Of a stretch of DNA of 61,843 nt, positions 22,780 through 32,964 are shown one piece after another. Within the stretch, counting starts at the first letter, position 1. The number at the start of each line of letters is the position of its first letter. The stretch is from positions 479,081 to 540,923 of the forward strand of contig NMRA01000063.1 of NCBI GenBank assembly GCA_002633005.1. Reading direction: 5' to 3'. Under the pieces are notes generated by a model, which worked only from the letters and a program-made list of their open reading frames with translations, did not search any database and was not told the DNA's origin. The DNA comes from Phoronis australis (taxonomy: Eukaryota > Phoronida > Phoronidae). The position numbers and the translations under genes were made by a program.

Positions 22780-24075
22780 TTGAGCTTAACCACTGTGCCC
22801 CCTAGTGGCAGTATTAGTTTTTTATGCGCCCACATATTTATATGTCTGGGCGTCCGGTGTCCGTGGTTGTATCTCCTAAACTCCTTACAGGATCTTATTG
22901 AAATTTGGCAGGTATGTTCCTATGGGGTTGACAACAGATGGCGACGAGTTTCGGACAGACCCGAATACCGCTGTGCCCCCTAGTGGCAATTTTAGTTTTT
23001 TACATTTGCCTCTGTATCTTCAAAGGTTCTCAACCGATTTTCATGAAATTTGGCACATAGGCATCTATTAATGAGTTGACGCTATCGTCCTGTTTTCGGA
23101 TGGATTCGAGACATTTTGCGCCATCTAGTGGCAATTTTTACTATTTTCGAGTCGTTTTTTGGCAACCAAACCAGTCTAAGGATGATTGTGAAAAGTGGCA
23201 CATATGTTCATATTACGATGAAGACAGTTGATGATGATTTTCCAACGACTTTGACTACTGTTGCACCTCTTAGTGGCAGTTTTTTTGTTTTTGCGCCCAT
23301 GGCTGTATCTCCTAAACATTTTACAGGATCTTTATTAAATTTAGCAAATGTATTTATATGAAGTTGACAACGGAGGACCACGACTTTTGGACAGATCGGT
23401 GTACCGGTGTGCAATTTTACCTTTTTACGTTTACCTCTGTATCTTCAAAGGTCTTCAATAGATTTCTATAAAATTTGACAAATAGACATCTATTAGTGAG
23501 ATGACGCTATCCTCCTGTTTTCTGATGGATTCGACGTAGTTTGCGCCACCTTTTGGTCATTTTTGTTGTTTTTGAGTCTGTTTTTGGTGTCCGTTCCTCT
23601 GTCAACCAAACCACTCTAAGGATGATTGTGAAGGTTGGCATGTATGTTCTTTCTATGAAGGGGACGGTTGACGATGATTTTCCGATAACTTCGACTACTG
23701 TGGCGCCGCCTAATGGTGTTTTTTTTTGCACCCATACCTGTACCTCCTAAACCCTCAGCGGGATCTTTACTTAATTTAGCACGTGTATTTGTATGAAGTT
23801 AACAAGAGAAGACTAACGACTTATGGATCCGACGAACAGTCTGCTCCCTAGTGGCAATTTCATTTTTTTTTGTTTTCCTCTGTTTCTCTAAATTTTAATG
23901 AAATTTGGTAAGTGGCTTTCTTTTAAAGAAGCGATGACATTTTCTGGTTTTCAGGCGCATTCGATGTATTTTGCCCCATCTAGTGGCCATTTTGATGATA
24001 CAAATAAACAACCCTAAAAGCGCACCATTTGCGATGCATTCGTGGGTGCATTTCAATGCTTCGCGCTCCTCTTGT
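22780..24075 (+). repeat. CTCF-box repeat element, copy 2
   Basis: Begins with the family's ATGCGCCCACATATTTATAT leader at about 22823 (preceded by a monomer end at 22800). It runs through ~150-bp monomers with boxes near 22801, 22980, 23127, 23268, 23849 and 23990. The 3' end is the usual GCATTCGTGGGTGCATTTCA followed by CTCTTGTT. Confidence 0.88.
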
Positions 24076-24378
24076 TTACATTTGCCTCTGTATTTTAGGA
24101 GTTTATTGGATGGATTTTTGTGAAATTTGATTAATAAGTTTCTGTTAAGGAGATGACACTAGTCTTGCCTTTTTGTATGGATTTAATGTATATTTGTACC
24201 ACCTTGTGGCTATTTTTATTTTTTCGAGTCCATTGTTCATGATAAGATGTTGATTTTTTGACAAATGTGACAAAGTAATACCTCCTGGTGGTTGTTTTTG
24301 TCGTTTTTCGCATTCTTGGCTGTATCTCCTTATTCTTTTGAAGGATCTTTGTGAAATTTTACAAGACTGATATATAGA

Positions 24379-24514
24379 TATATCTTTCAGTGAGGCGTGG
24401 AAAAATGTTGCGCGCATTTTGTCCCGTCAGTACGCCACCTTTTTGGTAACATGACATGCTAACAGGACAAAATGTTTGCAAAATATTTCCATGCCTCACT
24501 GAAAAAGATACAAA
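24379..24514. repeat. Long hairpin with ~45-bp arms
   Basis: TATCTTTCAGTGAGGCGTGG at the left pairs with CCATGCCTCACTGAAAAAGA at the right, and ATTTTGTCC with GGACAAAAT inside. The short direct repeat GACATGCT...CAAAATGTTTGCA recurs at 24689-24717, flanking the SINE. Confidence 0.8.
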
Positions 24515-24568
24515 CAATGGCAAGATGCCCACTACTAAGTCTGATTGGATTTCTGTGTTTGACCAGTG

Positions 24569-24641
24569 GTCCTGATGGCTCAGTGCCTAGAGCTTCTGCA
24601 CGGTTAACAGAAGGTGCTGGGTTCGAGTCCTGGTCGGGGAC
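24569..24641 (+). mobile_element. tRNA-derived SINE head
   Basis: This 73-nt segment folds like a tRNA. The D stem GCTC/GAGC is perfect, the box A region is TGGCTCAGTGCCTAGAGC, box B is GGTTCGAGTCC, and the acceptor stem starts GTCC and ends GGAC. Two acceptor mismatches and an enlarged anticodon loop argue against a working tRNA. A more decayed relative lies at 52267-52343. Confidence 0.75.
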
Positions 24642-25002
24642 AGAAATCTTCTCAGACTTATATTCATGAATGTGATGTGACCAAAAAGATGACATGCTGA
24701 CCGAACAAAATGTTTGCAACAAGACCGATACAGTAAAATGTGACTAGAGCTACGTACAACTTTTGGACAGTTCTGACTACCACTGTACCCCTAATGTCAA
24801 TTTTATTTTTTATGTTTGCTTCTGAATATTCAGAGTTCTGTTTCATTTTTTCTGGAATTTTAGCAAGCAAGTTTCTGTTATGATGGCGATGGCATCTAAC
24901 CACTTTGGGATAGAGTTGACATATTCTGCGCCACCCAGTGTCCATATTTGACATTAATAAACTCTTATTAACTCTCCAGGCCTGTTTTTGTCTTGATTTC
25001 AG

Positions 25003-25062
25003 GCTGTTTTGTATGATGACAAGTGTGCAAAGCTGGAATCCTTTTTCGTCAGTTCATCTCAG
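25003..25062 (+). CDS. ZGRF1: ZGRF1-like exon 3 (residues 33-52)
   Basis: Acceptor CTTGATTTCAG, donor GTAAAC, 60 nt, phase 0. Encodes AVLYDDKCAKLESFFVSSSQ, the second conserved strand pair of the DUF2439 domain (family motif A-x-LYDDK-x-x-x-LES). Confidence 0.93.
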
Positions 25063-25193
25063 GTAAACTATTTGTAATAGCCACACTGAAGGTATTGTGA
25101 AATTTCTCTTGTTTTAGTCATGTTTTAAAACACGTGTGCTCATATTTGACTGCTGTTCACAATATTAATTGCATTTGCAAATTACTGTTTCAG

Positions 25194-25349
25194 GTGTCAG
25201 TAGGCTGTGACTTGGAGAGTGATAGACACCTGATCACTGTAGAGGACTGTAAACAGTCTGGTGACAGTGGGAAGGAAAACAGAGTGAATAGACCAGAGAC
25301 CAGTGTCAAGCATCTGATGCTGAAGACTAACTGTAAAAGGAAGCGTAGG
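25194..25349 (+). CDS. ZGRF1: ZGRF1-like exon 4, end of DUF2439 (residues 53-104)
   Basis: Acceptor TTACTGTTTCAG, 156 nt, phase 0. Encodes VSVGCDLESDRHLITVED, the family's G-x-DLESDR-x-x-ITVE motif, then a basic segment ending KRKRR. The donor GTTGGT at 25350 is non-ideal and is the first unit of a 17-bp minisatellite. Reading on past it meets a stop soon, and exon 5 begins in the matching phase, so this donor is favoured. Confidence 0.88.
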
Positions 25350-25533
25350 GTTGGTGTTAATGAAGGGTTGGTGTTAATGAAGGGTTGGTGTTAATGAAGG
25401 GTTGGTGCTAACGAAGGGTTGGTGCTGACGAAGGGTTGGTGCTGACGAAGGGTTGGTGCTGACGAAGGGTTGGTGCTGACGAAGGGTTGGTGCTGACGAA
25501 GGGTTGGTGCTGACGAAGGGTTGGTGTTGATGA
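25350..25533. repeat. 17-bp minisatellite abutting the exon 4 donor, about 11 copies
   Basis: Units of GTTGGTGCTGACGAAGG repeat every 17 bp, starting exactly at the exon/intron boundary. Each unit re-creates AGG|GTTGGT, the sequence of the exon 4 donor. Confidence 0.95.
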
Positions 25534-25559
25534 ACTCCTGTTATACAATCTGTTTTACC

Positions 25560-27776
25560 TTTTTGATTCGTTTTGATATGCCAATAGAGTAGTTGGCCGA
25601 CAACATTCTTCATACGGTAAAGTCGCGTGATTTTCGGATGGCCCGCCATTTTCGACCAAGAATAAATATTTCCGAAATGAGTTTTTCATAGTCCACGAAA
25701 TTCGTACAAGGTCCAAAAACTGTTTTTTAATGATCTTCGAATTTCGGACAATGTCATAAACGTCTGATTTTTGTCTGCAACTTTCGGACAAGGAAAATTT
25801 TAGAAACGCTAATTTGGGATCGACGCAACTCCCGTGTCACTAAAGCGTTCAACGGATGATTACTACTCTACAAGGCTTGAATCTGAGAATTGGTGTAATT
25901 TTTACCTTGTCTTGACGATGTCATGACCGTTACTCGATTGTCTTGCGTTTAGCTTGTGTTTGGCGCTTTAGCTATGAAAAGTCACTGAGTCCCGCATGAC
26001 GAAAATTTCTGATGAAAATACAAATGGGAAATACACCGAAGGCTGCAGTTTTTCGTTGTAGCGTAACATGTGCTCTGGTTTAATTAGACCGTGTTGTTCG
26101 ACTTCCGACTGTGACATTGAACTTGCACGCCTGACATCAAGTTGCGTGTTTACGAAACGTTTTTATTTTTAAAATGTCCTGGCCTTTGCAAATGGCCTTG
26201 TTAGTGGCTAAAATCTCCCGACGACGTGTCCGGATTTTATTCTTGAATTTTTGTTTAGGCCCCCATTCACAATAGGCCACAGCTAAGTCTGTCCGTAGGA
26301 TATCGCGCGTTCAAAGTAGTGTAGATAGTGAACAGCAGCAGCCGAATGAGACGGAGCCAAAGTAATGCTGGTTAAAAATCAAACATAGTGCAAGGCCCAG
26401 CACTCAGAAAGGGGCGCGGCGCACACGCAATTGTTACAGAGACATTGCATCCCTTTCCTATGTTGTGTAAGCGCCAGTGTGCTATAACACATATCAAAAA
26501 CTAATGTACATCTACGTAACCACGTTTCACTACCCTTACAAGTTGTCTGTTGCTCTCTGATAAGCATCGCAGATGCAAGAATCTCACTTAAGAAGATAGT
26601 ATGATCGTGTGCTTCGTTTGCAATGCCTCACCGTACGTCTAGACGTCCTCAGTCTAGCGTGTTCGTGAGATTGTCACCCTTGTGCCCCTGGTCGCAGACT
26701 AGGGTAGAGTTCAGTAGCTGTCTTGGGAAATACAAAAATCTAGCCAAAATCGCGGTTTCAATTAAAAAACACAATGCATCACGTAATTTCATGAATTCTT
26801 GCTTTTTAGCGAAGTTCTAGCGTTACGAGCTTTACCCCAGATGTAAACCTAAAAAAGATTTAACTTGCGGCGACCCAATTTTGCTTGCTCATCCACTGGT
26901 CTGTGTACTTGTGGTCTTGTTAATTCACACCCTGTACCGTCTGAGGTACAACACCCTGAACTCCATGGTGTCCCGAGATTAAGATGAATCCCGACAAGGA
27001 CACCGGGACCCTGTGGCACTCTCTGTCTGCGGCGACTAAGAAAAGCCTCCACCAATCATTTCGAAAAATGACAAGTCAGTTGAATCAGATTTGGTAGTCG
27101 TTGGTTCTTGTGGTCCTAGGGGTAGGCTAACAAGAATACAGGACCTGGAGTCCGATGCAACGGGCTTGGAACCTGATAGGTGTTTCCGACCCGGAGTTCA
27201 ATATCTACTTTCCACAGGACCTTGCCTTCTTGTCCATGTTACCGCCTTCAGTTGATAGTTTTGAGACAAAAAAGAAACGTGATCTTAAACTGCAGACCAT
27301 GTTTTTTGTATTACTTAATATAGTTTTAGAGGCATTTCAGCTGTAGTATTGTTTAATTGTGTTGACTGTTACATTGCTAATTATTATTGTTCTATTTTTA
27401 CCCGAGGTGATGCCTTACTTGCAGCGAAGGGTAAATAATTTTGGGAAGTATTACCAGCGATTTCCGTATATGAGTTGGGGAAACCAAGCGTCTTATGTAA
27501 AAATACACCAGGGCCTATACTCAGCAATGCCGAATACACGAACACAGTATAAATACTGTAGCTCACCCTAATTATATCCTAGTGGGAATAGCATTATTTT
27601 TAGATTTCAAGCATGCATTTTTATTCTCAGATATGCATCCCAGGTATATTTTAAGGAAAAATTTAAGATACGCAAATTGGCCATATATTCTGCTGGACTG
27701 ATATACGGAAATCTACGGTGGATTTGAATGGGTATTTGAATGGGTTTAATGCAAATTCTTTGCGACCATCCTGCAT
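25560..27776. other. Intron 4 sequence without recognised gene
   Basis: Several short open frames occur on both strands, none protein-like enough to call. Probably old mobile-element sequence. Confidence 0.5.
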
Positions 27777-27957
27777 CAATTGACCTATCGCAAGCTCCGC
27801 CCCCTTGCGTAATGTCGACCAACAAACAATAAGTTTTACCCGGCGACGTGTTTTTTGTCGGGTAAAATGGCGGCTTGGAAACGAAGGTGTATCAATAATG
27901 CTGCGTTCTAAATGGCCAGTTAAGTCGTCACTCAAAATCCTGGCGATAGGTCAATTG
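27777..27957. mobile_element. 181-bp MITE with 18-bp inverted repeats
   Basis: Left CAATTGACCTATCGCAAG and right CTGGCGATAGGTCAATTG are inverted repeats differing at one base. No coding sequence. Flanking duplication is not clear. Confidence 0.8.
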
Positions 27958-28431
27958 TTGTGCAGTGGGATACTCGAACAATTCACTAAAAATGTCTGTC
28001 ATACGATTTCAAAATGTCCATGGATAAAAGAAACTACATTTCATCTGTGAATGGGGCTCATCTTCTACACCAAAATGAGAAATTGGGTCAAGCATTGTTA
28101 AAGATTTGTGGGTTCCTATTGTTTGATATTGATACTAGGCAAGATTTTATGAGTTGTTCAGTTTTGAGATTTTTTCACGGACTCATTGACGCCATGTGCA
28201 TTTAATTGCCAATGTTTCAGACTCTTTGGGTTGTCATTAGCCACTGTTTCAGACTCTTTACTCATTAAATTTCCACCCGATTATTGTTATAGGATCAAAG
28301 GACGCGCCACTTTGGGGATTTTTTTTGTACCTGAATTAAAGATCATGATTCGTTTTAACATTTAAGATACAACAAAGTGTTTTAAGTAGAATTTTGTCTG
28401 ATTTACCCAATTCGGGTCCAGCACCTCTGTG

Positions 28432-30806
28432 CGCCCTTTACTTATATGTGGGTGCATATTGCTGTCATCTCTGTCTGGGCCTCTGGCGTCAACAGCTGTA
28501 TCTCTTAAACCCCTCAAAGGATCTTGATGAGATTTGGCAGATGTGTTCCTATGAAACTGACGACGAATGACAACAAATTTCGGATGTAACCGATTACCGG
28601 TGTGTCCTTTAGTGGCAGTTTTAGTTTTTACGTTTATCTCTATATCTTCAAGGGTCCTCAATGGATTTTCATGAAACTTGGTACATAGGCATCAATTAGT
28701 GAGATAATGCTATCTTCCCAGTTTTGGACAAATTCGAGGTATTTTGCGCCACCTAGTATCCATTCTTACTGTTTTTGGGTCTGTTTTTTGGCGTCTGATG
28801 GTCTATCAACCAAACTACTCTAAGGATGATTGTAAAAATTGGCATATATGTTCTTGTTGTGAGGACAACGGTTGGTGATGATTTTCTGATGACTTTGATT
28901 ACTGTGACGCCTCCTAGTGGCAGTTTTTTTGTGCCCATAGCTGTATCTCCTAAAGGTTCAGCAGGAAAGTTTAGCAAATCTATTTATATGAAGTCAACGT
29001 CTTTCAGATGGATCCAACGAACGCCGTGTCCTCTAGTGACAATTTCATTTTTATGCGCCCACATATTAATATTTATATGTGGACGCATTATGCCGTCATC
29101 TCCGTCCGTCCGTCCGGGTGGCGTCCGGCGTCTGCTGCTCTATCTCCATAACCCTTTGACATACATTCATCAAATTTGGCACATATGTTCCATTCATGAA
29201 TGGGACGGCATGAGCGAACTTTCGGACGGATTCGACTGCCGGTGTGCCCCCTAGTCGCAATTTTAGTTTTTTACGCTTACCTTTGTATCTTCAAAAGTCC
29301 TGAACGGATTTTCATGAAATTTGGTATGTAGGCACCTATTAATGAGATGACGCTATCCTCCTGTTTTCTAATGGATTCGACGTAGTTTGCGCCACCTAGC
29401 GGCCATTTTTACTGTTTCTGAGTCTGTTTTTTGCGTCCACCCCTCTATCTACCAAACCGCTCAAAGGATGATTGTGAAAATTGGCATGTATGTGCTTACA
29501 ATAATGAGGACGGTTGACGATGATTTTCCGACGATTGTGACTACTGTGGCGCCTCCTAGTGGCAGTTTTATTTTTGTTGCGCCTATGGCTATATCTTCTA
29601 AAACGTTCGTAGGATCTTTTCTTAATTTAGCAAGTGTATTGATATACTGTTGACTACGGATGACCATGACTTTCGGACAGATCTGATTACTGCTGTGCCC
29701 CCTATTGGCAATTTTAGTTTTTTACGGTTAACTCAGTATCTTCAAAGGTCCTTAACAGATTTTCATAAAATTTTAAATATAGGCATCTATTGGTGTGATG
29801 ACGCTATCTTTCTGTTTTTGCATGGAATCGAGGTATTTTGCACCACCTAGTGGCCATTTTTGCTGTTTTCAAATCTTGTTTTTGGTGTTCACCACTGTAT
29901 CAACCAAATCATTTGAAAATTGGCATATATGTTCTCAGTGTGAAGACGACCTTTGATGATGGTGACTGATGACTGTGGCGCCTCCTAATAGTTTTATTTT
30001 GCGCCTATAGTTGTATCTCTTAAACCCACTGCAGGATCTTTACTAAATTTATTAGTAAGTGTATTTATATGAAGATAACAAAAGACGACAACGACTTTCA
30101 GGCGGATCCAACGGACAGTGTGCTCACTAGTGGCAATTTCATTTTCTGTTTTCTTTTGTTTCTCTGAAGTTCCTTGACAGATTTTTATGAAATGTGGCAT
30201 GTTGTTTTGTTTTGTTTTGCACCCATTGCCGTATCTCCTAAACCCACTGCAGGATCTGTATTAAATTTAATTTAGTTAGTGTATTTATATGAAGCTAACA
30301 ACAGACAATGACGACTTTCAGGTGGATCCAATGAAAAGTGTGCTCCCTGGTGGCAATTTCATTTTAATCTGTTTTCCTTCGTTTCTCAGAAGTGCCGTGA
30401 CGGATTTCTTTGAAATTTGGTGTATAGCTTTCTATTAAAGAAGCATTGTCATGTTCCTGTGTTTTGGATGGATTGTATGTTTTTGCGCCATCTAGTGGCC
30501 ATTTTTATGATACAAAGAAATAACCCTAAAAGCACACCATTTGCAATGCATTTATGGGCGCATTTCAACGTTCCGCGTTGCTCTTGTTTTGTTTTCCTTT
30601 GTTTCTTTGAAGTTCCTAGATGGATTTTTATGAAATTTGATAAATAGCTTTCAATTAAAGAAGCGATGATATGTTCCTGTTTCGGATGCGTTCGACATAT
30701 TGTACGCCATCTATTGGCCATTGTTATGATACAAATAAACACCCTAGAAGCACATCATTTGTGGTGCATTCACGGGCACATTTCAAAGCTCTGCGTTGCT
30801 CTTGTT
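28432..30806 (+). repeat. CTCF-box repeat elements, copy 3 (nested)
   Basis: A partial leader at 28432 (GCGCCCTTTACTTATATGTG) starts an array. A second complete leader ATGCGCCCACATATTAATAT at about 29055 is inserted at a T-run in the first. Boxes occur near 28612, 28914, 29250, 29397, 29557, 29850, 30126 and 30490. 3' ends with TGGGCGCATTTCAACG and GCTCTTGTT occur at about 30585 and, for a short derivative, about 30806. Confidence 0.88.
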
Positions 30807-31073
30807 GAAATTTTAATTCAACTAATTGAAGAAATGTTCCTATCTTTAGTTGTGACAAGTCACTTTGACTTTGCAGCTGAACATTGCAAGCGACACCTAT
30901 TGCCATCTTGTGAAATGTTGGTTCACTTGGGCTTATTGTGAATAGGGATGTCCTGCTGTTGTTAACTTTGTGTAAATATTTATGTAATTTCGCAAGGTTG
31001 GAGAATCTGAAAATTCTTGGCAGTTCTCATTTGTTATGAATCTTGAATAAGTTCACTTCATATTTCTATGTAG

Positions 31074-32898
31074 GGGTTTGTACCACCAAGAAAAGTGAAG
31101 TGCGTGGATGAGGACCAGGAAAGACCGTTGTCCAAAGCAGGAACCGTTGACTTGACCAACAATGAAATCATCAACACTAAAGTGGGCGGCCCCGTGACAG
31201 CTGGAGGTCAAAGGTCACTTCATCACTCACCATTGTTTAGTTGCACAGGTATAGTGCAAGACAGTCTTTTTGATTTATATGCAAATAGTACGAACAGTAA
31301 AGTTGTTGATGAGCTTGCAGACACAAGTAAAGTGATAAGCAATGATAGGACATTAGCACATTGTCGTGATGGGGTACTGACAGCATATCATCACAGTGAT
31401 GGCTTGGACATGCAGGACAGCAGTGCAGAAAACACTTCCAAAGAAAAGCGCAGTGCCTCACAGATATTGGCTTTAATCAAGTCTAAGAAATTTCCGACTT
31501 CCATGAGTTGCAGCATTAACGGTATGCAATCAACAAACATTGATATGGTCAGAAGCGTTGAGCCAAAAACGAAGAGTATTGTTGAAAGCTGGATTACAAC
31601 AGTTGAAAACTTCAGTCCGCTGCAATGTCCTTTGAAATCCGATAGTACAAATCTTGAACAAGGCGAAAGCAAGGTTGGGGTATACAAAGAGCAAAGCGAT
31701 ATTGATTTGATAAAGGTGGCGGCACATGAGCCAAATCCCACAGAATATGAGGCAAAGGAGTTTGGAGTGTTTGATCTAAGATTTTCTCCTTTCTCCAATG
31801 CGAGTGATAGTTTAGCAGGAGATTTGACAAGTCCTGATCATGTTACTGGAAGCAAACTCAGTTTTGGGATGTCTTCTCATGTGGCTTCACCTAATGTAGT
31901 ATCAGAATCTGTACATAGTGTATCAGGAGAAATTGCAACCTCGGCAAAGGTTATAAATAGTACAACTGCTTGTTGTATGCAAAACCTAGAAGCAATGACA
32001 AAAACACTGACTGAGTCCCTGGATCATGAAACTGTCAAAACTCCTGACAAAGACATAAGTGCGCCATGTGATAATGACCCTAAATGGCTTGGGCTGACAG
32101 ATCACAGTGATGGTCAGTCAGATTCGATGTTTTCGGACATGGATCTGTCACTGTATTACTCACCCAAAGTTACCAGACATCACAGTCCCAGTGGATCACC
32201 ACACAGCTCTGTGTTCAAACCAAGCAGTCTTCCCGACTATGAAGATACACTAAATGACACAATGCCTCAACTGTTTGTTAGAGCCCAGTCAGAAAATGAT
32301 ACTATTGCCAAAAAAGTAAATGACCCACAAATTAATGGTATCACTAATACCTCTGTTGGTCATGAAGTGCCTTTTTGTACTCCAAATTCGTCAGTATGTG
32401 GTAGTGACACCTGGATGAATGGGTCTACATTTTCTCAGGACACCATGGACTTGTTGGATTCCCAACAGCTGGAACTTAATTTTCGTCTGCCATATGCACC
32501 TTGCAGTAAATCGCTAACACAGTTAGGTAATGATGACAATCTTGAGAGGTCAGAGTCGCCATTTTCTGGGAATCCAAAGGATTTGCCTGAAGTTAAATTT
32601 CATAGTGAGCAGCCATTTTGTAAAGGTCTCTCCTACGGTCAAGAAATTCCATATCCATGTGCAAAAGACTTGCTTGTCTGTGATGGTGTTAGCAGTGACT
32701 CATTAGGTTCTAAAGAGTTGGATCACCTCAGAAGGGTGAGTCAGTCAGTTTTAAGGGGTTTGCAGGACAGATCATCAAATGATGACGAGATGGAGGACTG
32801 TTTCTTTTTGCCACCCTTAAGAGAGGAGAGACGGGGCAGTTATGAGCTGTTGCCTAGCAATGCAAACCTACCAACAAACAAGATTGCATGCATTAGAA
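31074..32898 (+). CDS. ZGRF1: ZGRF1-like exon 5, large disordered exon (residues 105-712)
   Basis: Acceptor TTTCTATGTAG, donor GTAAGT, 1825 nt, starting phase 0 and ending phase 1. It encodes 608 residues starting GFVPPRKVKCVDEDQE. The sequence is rich in Ser, Asp and Asn, with no predicted fold, membrane segment or catalytic motif. A conserved-looking S-A-S-Q-I-L-A-L-I-K-S-K-K motif lies near residues 219-231 and a short FDLRFSPFS motif near 335-343. Vertebrate ZGRF1 also has a long poorly conserved middle region, and a single giant exon there is a common arrangement. Likely a regulatory linker. Confidence 0.9.
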
Positions 32899-32964
32899 GT
32901 AAGTATTGTTTCGTTTGAGCATTGTTGAGCATATTTCAAATCAATAATAACTTCTTCAAATTCT

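Larger units (their letters stand above)
24076..24960 (+). repeat. Degenerate CTCF-box repeat with nested insertions
   Basis: Monomer sequence resumes at 24076-24378 and again at about 24740-24955 (GCGCCACCCAGTGTCCAT). The interruption holds a hairpin and a tRNA-derived SINE. Confidence 0.75.

Noticed and set aside
22780-24075. CRISPR-like array
   Set aside because: Monomers are ~150 bp and degenerate throughout, with no short identical repeats separated by unique spacers, and the genome is eukaryotic.
24569-24641. Functional tRNA gene
   Set aside because: Two mismatches in the acceptor stem and a 9-nt anticodon loop, with a decayed relative at 52267, point to a SINE head.
31391-31798. Minus-strand frame of 135 codons
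   Set aside because: It is antisense to the large ZGRF1 exon and has no splice or start evidence.
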